Source: Rutidosis leptorrhynchoides
Lineage: Eukaryota > Streptophyta > Magnoliopsida > Asterales > Asteraceae
Reading direction: 5' to 3'
DNA length: 64,000 nt
NCBI RefSeq assembly: GCF_046630445.1
Contig: NC_092339.1
Span: 56,343,501-56,407,500, forward strand
Shown here: piece after piece, positions 47,657 to 60,825 of the stretch
Numbering within the stretch: position 1 is the stretch's first letter
How the letters are laid out: each line of letters begins with the position of its first letter
Translations under genes and position numbers: made by a program
The notes under the pieces: generated by a model
Told to the model about the DNA's origin: nothing
Database searches by the model: none
What the model saw: the letters and a program-made list of their open reading frames with translations, nothing else

Positions 47657-49298
47657 TCCCCAATGTCTTGTTTCCCTTCAAATCCTGAAGATAACATCTA
47701 TCTTTATCAAAACCCACAAATATATCACTGTCTTTTGTAAGTCTGTTAACAGACAGTAGATTGACACAATATTCAGGAACCAGTAACACATTATTAAGAA
47801 CAATTGAATTATTAAGTTGATATTTTCCAACTTTTTGAATTTTGGCCTTTGTACCATTGGGATGACCAACAGTAATATTAAATTTTGAAACATCAACTTT
47901 TTCAATTAAGTTATGTTCAAAGCAAACCATATGTTGATTTGCACCAGAGTCAACAATCCAGTTATTAATATGTGTTAAAGGTTTATTTATTAGATTTGAA
48001 CAAAAGAACTTAGTAATATTCTCATTAAAGTAGGTATTGAAGTAATAAAACCCACCAGCCATAGCAGTGTTTACTTCATTTGCAGGTTCTTTGTCATTAC
48101 TAATTAAGCTCATAATCTTTTGAATTTGTTCTTCAGAAAAAGGAAAACTGTAGCTTTCACTGTTACTAACACACTTATTTGAAACAGAATTGTTAGTGTT
48201 AGCAACAAACTTCGGAGCAAATTGGTTAAAAGGCTTTCTCTTATACCAAGGAGGGTATCCTATGATTTCAAAACATCTCTCAATGGTATGCCCCATCATA
48301 CCACATTTTGTACAATGAAAATTAGTGTTAGGACCTCTTGGTCCTTTTTTAAAACCAGAATTATTATTTGTCTTAGCCATAAAAGTTGAAGATTGAACTG
48401 AATTATTGTTATTATTGGCCTTAGCCATGAAATTTGAGGTTTGAACAACTTTTGACACATCATTGGTAACAATTCCTCTATGAGATTCTTCCCTAGATAA
48501 GATTGCATAAGCAGTCTTAAAATTAGGAAGAGGATCTCTTGTCAGAATGTTACTTCTAATTGGTTGATACACATCATTTAGACCCATTAGAAATTGCATT
48601 AGTTTCATTAATTGATTATGATCTTGAAACTCTTAATTTGCTTTACATGTACATGTTGGTAGTTTGATGAGGGCATCAAACTGTTTCCATAAACAATTTA
48701 ACTTGTGATAATATTCAGACAAACTACTTTATCCTTGAGTAAGTGAATTGATTTTATGATGAAGATTAAATGTAATAGAGCCATCTATCTTATCATATGT
48801 TTCCTTTAACTCTTGCCACACAACAGCTGCATTATCAGAAAAGATTTGTCCTAAATATAACTCATCAGAAACAGAAGTTAAAATCCATGTTAAAACTACA
48901 ACATTGCACCTATCCCATTGTTGAGCAAGAACATCATCTTCCTCATATGTAGCTCTTTCACAAGTTCCATCAACAAAACCTTTTTTATTTTTAGTATTTA
49001 AAGCCAAAATCAAAGCTCTACTCCAAACATTATAATTTTCTGTAACTTTAAGTTTAATTGAAATCAATGAAGTACCAGAAGTATCACTGGCATGAAGATA
49101 AAGTGGATCTCCAAAATCAAGTTTATTTATCAAAGTTACAGAATCATCTGTATCAGCCATTTTAAAAAAAAAAAAAAATTGATAAAACTTGTGAGACTTA
49201 TAACAAAAAACAAATACAAAGTAGATATGCAAAGAATACACAAATATGCAGAACCAAATAAGCAGATAAGCAAGCAGATATACAAATATGCAGAACAA
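47622..49298 (-). pseudogene. Copia gag and protease region
   Basis: Starts MADTDDSVTLINKLDFGDPL, gag core VTENYNVWSRALILALNTKN, zinc knuckle CTKCGMMGHTIERCFEIIGY, protease active site NNWIVDSGANQHM. Broken within gag. Confidence 0.9.
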
Positions 49299-49907
49299 TC
49301 AATAAACAAATAAGTAGATATGCAGAACAAATAAGCAAATATGCAAAGAAATATCTAAAAGAATACCAGTGCTTGATCAGGTTTCCATTGATTTCAAGAA
49401 TCAAGGTCAAGAGTTGGGCACTGGATTCTTATACTACACAAATCAGATATGAAAAAAATGCAGAAAAACAAAATAAACACAATTATAAAGAAAGAGAGGT
49501 CTTGGCTATGGTCCAAGTGTGAACACAGAGGGCAGTTTATTCTTCTTAAGCAAGAAGAACTCTCTGGTCAGGTACTTGCCACAACACAAGTAGGTTTAGA
49601 TTATACCAACATAATCCACACTCCAGATATCAAGAGCCACCAACAGAAACTAGCGGAAGCACGAACAAGATCCAATAACACCAGATCTTAACAAACTGAA
49701 GCAAAACCCTAACCCTAATTTCCTTGAATTAGAAAACTAAAGTAAAACACCAGATCTTATTGATCGAAGATCTTAAATCACCCACAGTCTTTGTCGAACC
49801 CAATAGAACACCAATCAACCAGAAGATTGAATCGAAACCCTAGAACAATCGAAATACGAAGAACGGCTCAATAACACCAGATCAAAGACGCCTACGCTCT
49901 GATACCA

Positions 49908-50356
49908 TGAAGAAATTTATTCAACAACAATCAGATCAAAGTAATTTGAACAACACCAACAAATCATCAAAAATACTTCATTAAACTGAAGAATAAAAGT
50001 GACCGGGCAAAGCCCAATCAAATACAGAAAAATAAGAACACTTGCTTCCAATTACACAGAAAATCACTCAATGAATTATCACCAACAGATGATAATCATT
50101 CACACACCAAATACGACAAACCCTAGATGATAGTTGGGTGCCAGAGAATAAAAAGAAAAGATAAAAACCCCTAAATGACTACTGTTACAATATATAGAGA
50201 AAACTTTGGCTTAATGTTATATTTGGTCCCTCACAAATAAAACACTCAAACTTCTGCCACACTTCTTCATGTATTTACCTGCAAACACATCAAATACAAA
50301 ACAAGCACAAATAATATTCCAAGTTAGATTGAAATTTATATCTTACTTTTTGAACA
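49908..50356 (-). repeat. 5' LTR of the Copia element
   Basis: 449 bp. The adjoining CGCTCTGATACCA (49895-49907) is the complement of the Met-tRNA primer site. Confidence 0.93.
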
Positions 50357-50539
50357 AGTTATGTAGAAAAGTAATACAAATCTTAAAAATTAAAAATAAA
50401 GAAAAATACTATATGGTTGTAAGTTGTTTAACATGAATTTTGCAAGCCATAAAACTACTTAAAAAAAGAAAGAATTAGATTACATAAATTATGAATGAGA
50501 AGTGTTATATTTTGGACGAATGCTCGAAAAATTAATTAA

Positions 50540-52387
50540 TTAATTAATATATATATTCTACTAATTCATAGGGTTTCTGTGCGATCTTCATCATTCAGCA
50601 ACTTTATTCAACTGATTCGTTTCTATTCTACTCGTTAATGCTTATCTTTTCTATTCTGGCTATTATCTCTAATGGGGAAAAACTCTGGAGGATCTCTGAT
50701 ATGACTAAAACGAACGGTTTTATTTGTGCGGTGTCGTCAGGTTGCAAAACGTCAGAATCAGTTACCAAGTGAGAGCAGTGGTTTTATTATTTGTATTTAG
50801 CTGGGTTTCCTAGCTATAGTTCACCTACTTGTCTTCCTTTTAACGAGTAAGTGGTAAATATAACTCAGGTTCATATTTTTGTATGTTTGCTCAGTAACGT
50901 GGGACAAAAGTGCCTATAAAGTTAACCCTAGTGACAAGTGGTAATAGATTAAAATTAACTAAGGTAATATAAGCTAAAGAGAATAGAAAGGGATAGGTAT
51001 GAAGAATAGAATCCTGATGGGGAACTATCATAAGAGTTTAATTTCCTAAAATAAATACTAAACCTCAATCAACTTGGCTATGAACCTAATTGATTTGTCA
51101 CTAAGAGTTTAGCCTTTGAAGATTCTGGCTAAGACGGATATCCCTACTCCCAACATTAACCATAGAAGATTTAAACGACCTTATGGAAAGAATCCTAGGT
51201 ACATGAATAAAGTGGTATATCCCTAAAGGAAAGTCTCAGCTTTTTTCTTAATCCAAGTCGGTCTAACTACAGTAATATTCCACCACTTAATACTAAGCTA
51301 TGCCTTAACATTAACAGATGTGCAATCATAGATATTCTAAGGTACTGCTAATTGGATTAGAGGTCTCTCCTTTGCGATCACTTACTGAACCCGGGATCAT
51401 CTTACAACATCTCAAGAACATTACTTTTGACGCGAATCATGCTTTTGAGCAACCCAGTGTTCACTGAACTCTATATTGCCTACTCTAATCAAAACCTAAA
51501 TGAGCATTTCTTCTTTGATGAATAAATGATTATTCGTACGTAGGTACTATATCCCTATTGTGACGTTAAGCACACATAACTACTTACCTCGTATTCTATG
51601 GTTGATCAAGTCCTGATACTAGGTTATAGCCATGTGAATAAGCGGAAAGGGTGATCCGTAAATTAGACTTCTAAACCGTCAAGGTTTCAGCATAACAATA
51701 GCATAAGTTTCAGATAAAGTATTCAACACATAATAAACATTTGCAACGGATAGATAAGCATGCAAGATGAAAGCAACTTAAAGTAACAAGATAACTTTAT
51801 TAAGTTAGGAAAGCGTTCACCGTTTACAGACGAGATCTGGACCATTAAAAGTGCTGACATCCTCTAGACCGCTCCTATTACTATCTTCGGCGTTCGCCTC
51901 CGGGTACTTAATTTCTCGCTCGAAGGTGAGAAGGCCTTGAAAGCTCTAGTGAGAGAAAGTATATTGTAGTGAGAGAGTGAAGAGATGTGTATTGAAAATG
52001 GATGACAAAAAGCCTTTAAATAGAAGTGAAAAATGCCTGCAAACGGCTGTCAGGCCGTTTGCAAGGCCCGTTTGGCAAGTCAGCCCATTTTTTATGGCCG
52101 TTTGTCTGGGCCATCTGGCAGGCCATTTTTCATAGTGGCAGGATATTTGGTAAGCCGTTTGGCCTGCTTGTTTCCTGGATCGTAACTTGATTTCTTGTCT
52201 TTCACCGTTTTCGCTCTAGAATCTTCGTTTTAGCTCCAATTCTCTTGATTCTTTTTGCATCGTCTTTGTAATTACTTAATCTACAAATTTAACTGAAAAA
52301 GCAATTATTTTTCTGACAAAGTTTGGAACTTTATGCTTTTTGGGACTCAATATCGGGGATAAAAACGTGACTTTTTAGCCGATATCA
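50540..52387 (-). repeat. LTR of an Athila-like Gypsy element (left end approximate)
   Basis: On the minus strand the sequence GAGGACGAGCAAAGTCTAAG, TGTGAGATATT leads into TGATATCGGCTAAAAAG at 52387. This is the junction style of Athila/Tat 3' LTRs, where AGTGTGG-type sequence precedes TGATA. A TATA box (TATTTAAAGG, near 52015-52024) lies about 370 bp into the LTR. The far end (about 50.5 kb) is uncertain. Contains a cluster of GGCCGTTTG-type repeats. Confidence 0.45.
52040..52175. repeat. GGCCGTTTG repeat cluster
   Basis: CGGCTGTCAGGCCGTTTGCA, GCCCGTTTGGC, GGCCGTTTGTCTGGGCC and AAGCCGTTTGGCCTG: at least five copies of (G)CCGTTTG with mirrored GGCC/GCC flanks in 135 bp, able to form hairpins. 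Confidence 0.6.
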
Positions 52388-54250
52388 AATATCTCACACT
52401 TAGACTTTGCTCGTCCTCAAGCAAACTTTCGAGCTTTTAGCACCGAAGATTTTTATTCGTAGTGATCAAGTAATCTTTGTTTCGCAAGACGTAGGAGCGA
52501 AAACTTGGTTTTACTCTTTTGTTATTCCCGAGCCCTTTTCCGCAAGCATGAGAAGAGGTTACATAACTGAGGCTATCTCACTCAGGTCACTCAATTCACT
52601 AAAGTGTTTTAGGTGTCCTATAGTTCTAAGAAATGAAATCGCTAAAAGCCAGTCATGTATGCATTCTTCGTCATTAGCTTGATCAAGACTCAAATCTCCA
52701 TCACTTATTTGAGAGAATTTTCAGTTATAGACTCAGCTTATATCGTGAAGAGATGGTGACTTTGGAGGTTAAAGGGTGTAAAGGGTTGGATAGATAGGAA
52801 TTCTTTTTAGGATCGATTTTTAATAATCCTTTCAGCTTTTTGTCGGGAGTTTCAGATTGAGCATCCTTCTTTTTTACTGCCAGGAGTTCTTTTCTCGAAT
52901 CTTTTTGGGTTCGCTCCTTTTCTCAGAACCTTTATTCAAATTATTATTATTTTTTTATTTTTTATTTTTGGCAATCATCTTTTACTTTTTTCTTCGAGGT
53001 CTCCTTTTATTGGAGGTCTCTTTGATAATTGACTTGGATGCTCGCATTTTTCTAATGCGGTTTTATAGGAAATTTTCCGAAAGTATGATTTCGACGGGAT
53101 TTATTTATTTATTTATGAGGTGAGTGGAATAGGTAGTAGTGGATGGAATTTTGGTAGTTTGGAGTGAAAATGGAAATGAAGGTATTTGATGGGGGTGTTT
53201 TGTCTTCACGAATAGCCGAGGTCTCTAACTTAGTAGTTCTCGCCAAAAGGTGTGATTTCGAAATGTAGATCAAGAGCAAATTCTGATTCAGAGATGCTAA
53301 CATCGGCGCACTCAACAGAAATATAATGAAGCACTAAAAATGAGTGCTTATTAGGCCTTATTTGGGGTAGCTCACAGCAATTATAATGGGTCGAATTGCG
53401 CCTTTCGTTATGCAATGCTCTTTTGGAAAAATTGGTTTGGTTTTCGCAAAAAGTCTTGACCTTGTTCTACCCTTTTATCTATTTTGTAACAAAGACTTTT
53501 TGATCATTTATAGAATTTTGTAATCCTAAGTGTTTTATAGCTCGGAAAGTTTTAAATTTTGTGAAAAATTTAGTTTTATAAACACTTGAGGATTTTACGA
53601 GAATCATTATGTGTAATATTTGCTATCCCACACTTTAAAATAACATTGTCCTCAATGTTAAGGATATGGCGTATCCCACACTTAGGTTTTGAAAATGACG
53701 TTTTGTTATTAAAAGTTGATGTTGATGGGTTGCTAATCCCATACTTAGCATTTAAAGTGGTCTAGTATATTGCGTATATTCTATTGAAAAAGTAGTGAAG
53801 ACGTAGTACTCCCTTATGGTCGCAAGGCGTGTATGAATGGTTTGCCGAATATGATTTCTTCTAATCTCGTGCTAGCGCCATTCTCGTTCAGTACGTCCTT
53901 GCTGTGCGTCCTTGCTCCAAATCGTGCTTCCATCTTGTATAGTCTAGATCGTTGTTTATTTGTGACGTTTATTCATGCATTTTATTCTACCATATCATAC
54001 AAACTTAAAATGTAAAAAGTAGTTATGCCCAAGGTTGGGCGTACAACAATAAAGTAATAGTATATTATGACATCACAGGTTATCATAAAATGAAATAGAG
54101 ATAGGGAGAATCATAGCTGATTTGGCTGGTGTGGTGGAAGAGAATATGACACGCTCGTGCAGGGTTGCTTCGGGTTCCTAAGAGCTGATTGTCCTTCGTC
54201 ATCCATCTCCTCGTCAGTGGTGAACTATCGTGCTAACTCTGAGGTGTTCA
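52388..54250 (-). mobile_element. Internal remnant of the Athila-like element
   Basis: Continues from the LTR junction; repeated TATCCCACACTTAG/ATCCCACACTT phrases (about 53625, 53675, 53735) mark 3' non-coding parts typical of Athila-type elements. No intact coding region. Cut at 54251 by element B. Lineage tentative. Confidence 0.4.
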
Positions 54251-56781
54251 TATAACAACCCTCACATTTCCATACTTGAATTGACTAATTTGCCCCTAGG
54301 GTTGTTATCCATACTTAATATATGATTAAATTCGACGTTGATTAAATATTTATTTTTTGTCGACACGTTTTGTTAACTAAAGTTTATACTAATTATATAA
54401 AATAACTTTAGTTAATATTAATATTAATATTAATGTATATTATATATAAAACTATATGTAACATAATTATTAATTAAATGATAAGTTATTTTAATCATTA
54501 TTTATATTTTTAGCTTATAAAAAAAAAGAAATAAGATTTTTTTTATAAATTAAATAATGAGCCCATGAATTCTGACTAAATATTTTCAAAGACAAAACAT
54601 ATTAAAAATATTTTTAACATGTTTTCTTTTTTTTATCAAAATTGGCACCTTTATTTTATTTATATTTTTTCTTTTCACCAACCATTTTTTTCCTATAAAT
54701 ACCCATTTCTATTTCATAAAAACTTGTATCAAATCTTTGGTTAACTCTCTCACAAACTTGGGAAATAACTTGAGGTATTTTCTATATTTTTTTATCGAAT
54801 TGCTTTTATTTTTTGTATATTCTTTATAAATTCAAAATTAATATATATATAAATTATGTTTATATGTTATAATTAGTATTATAAGTATTATGATGTATAA
54901 AAATAATTTTGATAATTTATGGAATATTATTTCTAATTAAATACGAATTATGTAGTATTTAAACGTAAAAAAATGTAAAATTTGTAATAAATATTTTTAA
55001 CCAAAAATAAAATATATATAATTTTTTTGAGTTTATAAAACTTATATAGATCTGAAAAAATTATAAAAATAATTACTTGGGTCAAATTGGTAATTATTAT
55101 ATAATTAAACTATATTATTATGTAATTCGAAGGTAAATTAAGAATAAATATAAAATAATAAAAATATTTTTTAAATATTTTTTCTACAGGTTATTAGACT
55201 GGTAGAAACTTATAAAAATTATAAAAATAATTGTTTGGGTTTATTTAGTAATTATGTAGAATTAAACTTGTTTTGTGAATAAATTAAAGGTAAAAACAAA
55301 AATAAATACAAAATATAATATCTTAATTTTTTACTGATTTATATGATTAACTAAGACTATAAAAATTATGTATATAATTTTTAGATATTTAATTAAGTAT
55401 TTAGACATTTTTGGATAATGTTTGACTAATAAAACACTATTATCTTTGAAGTAATTTAGGTATTTATTTAAAGGTAATTATATTTAATATATATAGACAT
55501 ACTAAGGTATAACTAAATATTAAATAATACTTAGGTTATATTATCACATATATAATTATTAAGTACATTAATAATTCGTTGTGTGTATACACCTATAACG
55601 TGAAGGTTATAATTAAAAGATAACGTGCACTTTATACAAACCTCACCGCTACTTGTGGCCTAGGGTGATCCTTGTTACCATTATGGGACGCTTGTGGATC
55701 TCGAATGCCAAGACTTAGATTCTGGTCAAGAGATCCTGGGCCGCTCGGTAACAATAGATCATTCGAGTGACTTGCATGTTAGCAATGAAGTTTGGGCAAG
55801 ATTGTACAACGTCTTTCTTGAGAATTATAACCCGAACATTCTTAAACTAGAAGCTTACTATAAGTGGAAGCTTTCCATAAATAGTAGGTTTCCAAAAATA
55901 GAAACTTTTGAGAAATAGGAACTTTTCTCAAAAACCGTCACTGTTAATATAGTTGCTGTATTAATAAACAAACTTTATGTTTGTTAGACATTAACTAATC
56001 AAAGATTATATCTCTAGGTTAAGATCTCCGATCACTTACTCCGTTAATTCTTCTTTGCGTGGAATAACTTACTTGCTACTAAGGTGAACTTCATAGCCCC
56101 ACTTTTGGGGTGACACACATGCTTGCTTTTAAACTGTTTTACGCTTAGACACAAGTACTCAACTATTAACTATGTTGTCTTGCTTTGATTCATGCTAAAT
56201 TCCTACCGTAATATCGTTAATTGCTACGTATAAATGCAAACTTAATTATTGTGAGTAGGCCTATTGAGAGTAAAGTCTCTAACTATTTGACCGCTGGTCT
56301 TTGGTTACATAAATAATGATTCCACGACACTGACAGTACAAGGTGTCATAGGGTAAACTTGTTTAGTAGCGATATTACAAACTGCAGCAACACTTTTAGA
56401 TTGATATATCTATATTGATCAACTTTAAACTAAATCTTGCGGTCTAAAACTTTGGGTATTATTTATAAACCCGTGAATTCACTCAACCTTTTTGGTTGAC
56501 ACTTTAAACATGTTTTGTCTCGGGTGATGATTGAGCTAGCTGTTTGCAACTTTGTGATGATAGATTTGATGATTGTATGGAGTCCACATCGCATATTATA
56601 TTTTAGTTCATAAATATTTATTTTACATTTTAATAATAATGTAAACATTTATTACTGCTTCCGCTATTTTATTAAGAAAGGTTTTATTTAAAAAGTCTCA
56701 TATAGAGTCGTTCTTGTTTATACAACTATGTTATGATATGATTGGTCACAATTACCCCTAGTCCATTTTGGAGGTGTGACA
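54251..56781 (+). repeat. 5' LTR of element B
   Basis: 2531 bp ending GGAGGTGTGACA. Matches 60826-63134 closely by eye. Contains a 74-codon open frame (55694-55918, MDLECQDLDSGQEILGRSVT..) that recurs with one residue changed at 62265-62489. It matches no family I know. Confidence 0.88.
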
Positions 56782-56784
56782 GAT

Positions 56785-56796
56785 TGGTATCAGAGC
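56785..56796 (+). other. Primer-binding site of element B
   Basis: TGGTATCAGAGC, three bases after the 5' LTR. Confidence 0.88.
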
Positions 56797-57809
56797 AGGC
56801 TGTTGTAGAGAACCAGAATTGCATTTTAAGTGTGCCTTATACAATTAGGTACCTTAGCAATGTAGGACTACAACTTTCCTTGACTATAGTGCCTTTGATT
56901 GTTGCCTTTAACTGTTAAATGCTACACTATACTTTAGAAACTTTACTTATCTTAGAATGCCGATCCAATCTAAGAACTCTGCTCATTCTCCTAAGTACTA
57001 TTTAATTCTGCCACCACATTTAAATGCGACACCGTTCTCGACATTCCTATATCATCTATCATGGTTTTGTGTATTACATATGTATTACATGAAATATTAT
57101 CCATAATTTTTGAAACTCCTATATTTGTTACTATTCATACTCAAACATATATAACCTCCTTGTTATATCACGTACCTATATGATTTATGCCTTCATTCAT
57201 CGGTTTGCGAACTGGAAAATGTCATTGAGTTATCGAGAATCTCAAAGACATTATAATGTCATCACTACTCATATTCATTACTTTTAAATCTTTGAGTTCT
57301 CGTTATTTTTTATCATTGAATTTTCTTGACGGATGGCGTCTACGAAACTCTAGAATGAAAGGGTTTGGATTACCGATTTAAAGGATCCTATAGCTCAAGC
57401 CCCTAGACCTGAATAGGCCATTACGAATTGAAAGTCTTTAATCATTATCTGATTACATACTTATCATTTTTAATCTAGACATGTCATACTGTAATTATTG
57501 CATAAATGGAGTAAAGACAAATCATATCTTATCATATCTATCCCAATAAACTTTGCCTAACACTTTTCTTAAATTTTCTCCGTAAATTACGGAAATCTTT
57601 TTTCTACATATACGTATTCAAGGGGACGAATATATCATTCAGTATTCAACACCCACTCGTATCAAAAACCCTAATTCCAATCACATAAGATGGATTTCTC
57701 AATTGATTCCTCGAACTCCTCGAGCTCCAATGGTAGCATAACCGGAACAAACGAACCAATTAGCCATCATCTATTTTGGATGAATTGGGGATGAGTTCGT
57801 AGTCTACTT

Positions 57810-58103
57810 AATTAATGAAGAAGTGAAGAAGGTGATCCTTTTCACCCACCACATTTCCCTATTGGCGAAGAACCTGAAGCACTTACCGACGAACCAATCC
57901 GGAACACCATTTTCACCCTCATTTCCAGGATATCTCATCACGAGTATATAATATCTAAAATTATAGATCTTATTCATCCCCTTGTCCGAACCGCCAATCA
58001 TCCCAGAATAATAGAAGAAGTCAACGAGCTTCGCGCTCGAGTAGTGGCTTTAGAAAATATGGTGCAAAACCTACGAGCACCAGCAGCAGCACCAGCAGCA
58101 TAA
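57810..58103 (+). pseudogene. gag-like N-terminal remnant of element B
   Basis: Homologous to 33730-34164: EEPEALTDEPIRNTIFTL-like stretch, a helical segment and an Ala-rich (CAG)n tail. Degraded. Confidence 0.45.
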
Positions 58104-59095
58104 CCAGCACCACCAGTACCATCAGCATCACCACCAACATCATCAGCTTCACTAACAACAACATCAGCATCCCACGTCTCAACATCATAATCGGTACCTC
58201 AAACATCGACATCATACGCCCATATATACCAAGGAATATTAGTAATAATGAGTTAAGATGTATTGACTCATTCTTCCTGAAGAATTATATATGTATACTG
58301 TATATATATATGGTTTGGAACAATAATAAATCTTTTCGTACTAAGCTATTACGTGTGAATCTTAACTAGTATGTACTACTTGGTTAATTCATATCACTAA
58401 TAGGCTATGATGTACATCCTTCGTTAATGACTTAACAATCGTTAATCACTGCTTTAGCACAATAAACTCCATTTCATAATAAATCAAGTGTATTATTCAA
58501 ATACATGTTTGATTTTACACTTCCATTTTCGATGTACTCGAAACTTTTTAGAAAAAATTATTCGTGTCTTGTGAATTTCACAAGAATTCCATGAGCACCA
58601 ACATCATATACTGAGGTATATCAATAACAATGAACGATGAAGTATTGATTCATAACTCCATTAAAGAAATATTCCGCGACGATTATGTAATCTCTCAAGT
58701 TTTGAAGATTATTTATTCTCGTTCCAACCGCAAATCAAATGAGCTTAATATTATATTAACTCATTAAATCTATATTATATTTGAAGAATACATATATGAA
58801 CGTATTTCTCCATAAAGATTGTAATTAAAGTTCTTTTGTACAAACTGTTAATTGTGAAAATATTTTAACGGGTAGGTAATACCCGAAAAATATTTATATC
58901 TCACATTAATATGTTGCATTGTACATTCTTCAATTCTGATTCAATAATCAGTAATTATACTACTTACGTTCACAAGATATATGTATCCGTTCACTAAAGA
59001 ACAACCATTTTCATACAAATTCAATTACATATTCTGATTTTGACATATTAGAATCCAAGTAAAGCTTTAGCAGGTGTTATCTTCCTAAAGATTAC

Positions 59096-59243
<148 letters not shown>

Positions 59244-59382
59244 TTCGTATTCTGTGATGAATTATCACGTCAAACCACCGAAATTAGAACCATTGATGGT
59301 TACATCCTACACTTAAACACTTCAAATTCAAAACTCTTGAAAACGCCTCAGATTGATAATCAATGATTCAGATTCATTAATC

Positions 59383-59610
59383 TTGAGAATGCTGATGAAG
59401 CAGCAAAAGCTATAGATGGTCTTAATGGCCAAAAGTTTGATGATAAAGAATGACGTATTGAAAAAGCTCAGAGTTGGAACTGAAAAACGGATTGATCTAA
59501 CCATTAAGGAGACCAAGGACTAATACAAGGACCAAACCCTATATTCAAAGAATCCAGGTAATTCTGGATCCGATGAAATCTTTAGAGAATATCTTGCTCC
59601 GAAGTCATGT
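59383..59610 (+). pseudogene. Captured PABP gene fragment in element B
   Basis: ENADEAAKAIDGLNGQKFDD matches the end of RRM3 in plant PABPs, followed by a KAQ linker and a QGPN..-like RRM4 start. It preserves the RRM3 end better than the other copies, while element A preserves the RRM4 start better. Degraded. Confidence 0.8.
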
Positions 59611-59826
59611 TAAAAGCTTGCGGAAAATTTTTCTTCATCAACTTTCGAACTTAGAAATTCCAAAATATTATCATAAATATCTTCGATATTTCTAAAGATA
59701 TTTTCATAAATATTCTCTTCCGAAATTATATACCTCTTCGTGCTATCTGTATTACATTATATTGGAAACTTCTGTAAAACCTAAGTATAAATTATGAATG
59801 AATTCTGGAGAAGTGTTGGGAATTGA

Positions 59827-59889
59827 AGCATGAGTTAGTATAATATAATGACGTCGGGCCAACGTGATTATATTACAGTAAGTCATGCT
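59827..59889 (+). other. Conserved hairpin in element B
   Basis: GCATGAGTTAGTATAATATA and TATATTACAGTAAGTCATGC as in element A, but the loop is CGTCGGGCCAACG. Arms kept, loop changed. Confidence 0.6.
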
Positions 59890-60825
59890 GAGTTTCTTAT
59901 GGGACGTGATAAAGGTTCACAGATCATACCCTCATCATGAACCTTGTTACATAACTCTTTCATTCTATTTAACCTCTAAACATATCAAGAAAATATTTTT
60001 CTTGATGATTCGGTCTTTTTCGGATATTCTCGTAATTTGACAAATCAATTCGTGCTATTACCTTTCCTTTCTGCTTTGTATATTATGATCATTCGAAACT
60101 TCATACCTATGAATTCTGGACCATTATTCGCTTGACTTGAAGTCGGGAAGGAAAAACAAAAGCACGGAGCTCCGACATATAAGGAAAAATATAAAGCCCG
60201 ATAACAACACGGAAATTACAAACCGTGTATATCAATACGTATTGCAACGTAAAGACACGGGAGAATTAAAAACATTATAACCCCAAGGGAATAGTAGAAG
60301 AAAACAAATTCCTCTGGTGGTAAATGAAAAAGAAGAGTGACTCTATATATGGTCAATATAATAACAAGGATCAATACGGGATTGAGCATATTAACAAATC
60401 TTTTGAAAGTATGAATTGAGGAAGAAAGTATAGAAGTGGTGAAGATAATGAGACGGAAGAAGCTAATTTATAGCAAAATTCTAAACACAGCAATCGAGGC
60501 AATTCACCGCATTTAATCAAAGAAATCTCAAAATTCTTTAATTACCGGAGAATCAAATCTTATAAAGATTATGAAAATTTCTTTAAGTCCCTTGAATTCC
60601 GAAAATCAACTTTAGCTATGTCAAAAGTTAAGACGAACATTTATTTTCCTCATTTCACTTTTTTTACGATAGCTTCACTCATACTCTTCACGTAATCGAA
60701 TTGTTTTATTACTCTATAGTGATAAAACTCTATTTTCTAACTCATATCTTCATGAAAACATACTTATTGTCAACCATGACGATCTCTGTCAAATTTCGGG
60801 ACAAATTTCTTTAACGGGTAGGTAA

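Larger units (their letters stand above)
44261..50356 (-). mobile_element. Ty1/Copia retrotransposon, nearly full length, broken
   Basis: 449-bp LTRs (44261-44709, 49908-50356) start TGAAGAAATT and end TTTTTGAACA; about 9 differences (2%), roughly 0.8 My at an assumed 1.3e-8/site/year. Flanking ATTTA / AGTTA is a one-mismatch target repeat. On the minus strand the primer site TGGTATCAGAGC follows the 5' LTR. Gag, protease, integrase, reverse transcriptase and RNase H occur in Copia order. Several breaks interrupt the single long frame expected. Ale-type lineage is suggested by the GHT..CFEIIGYP zinc-knuckle context, tentatively. Confidence 0.93.
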
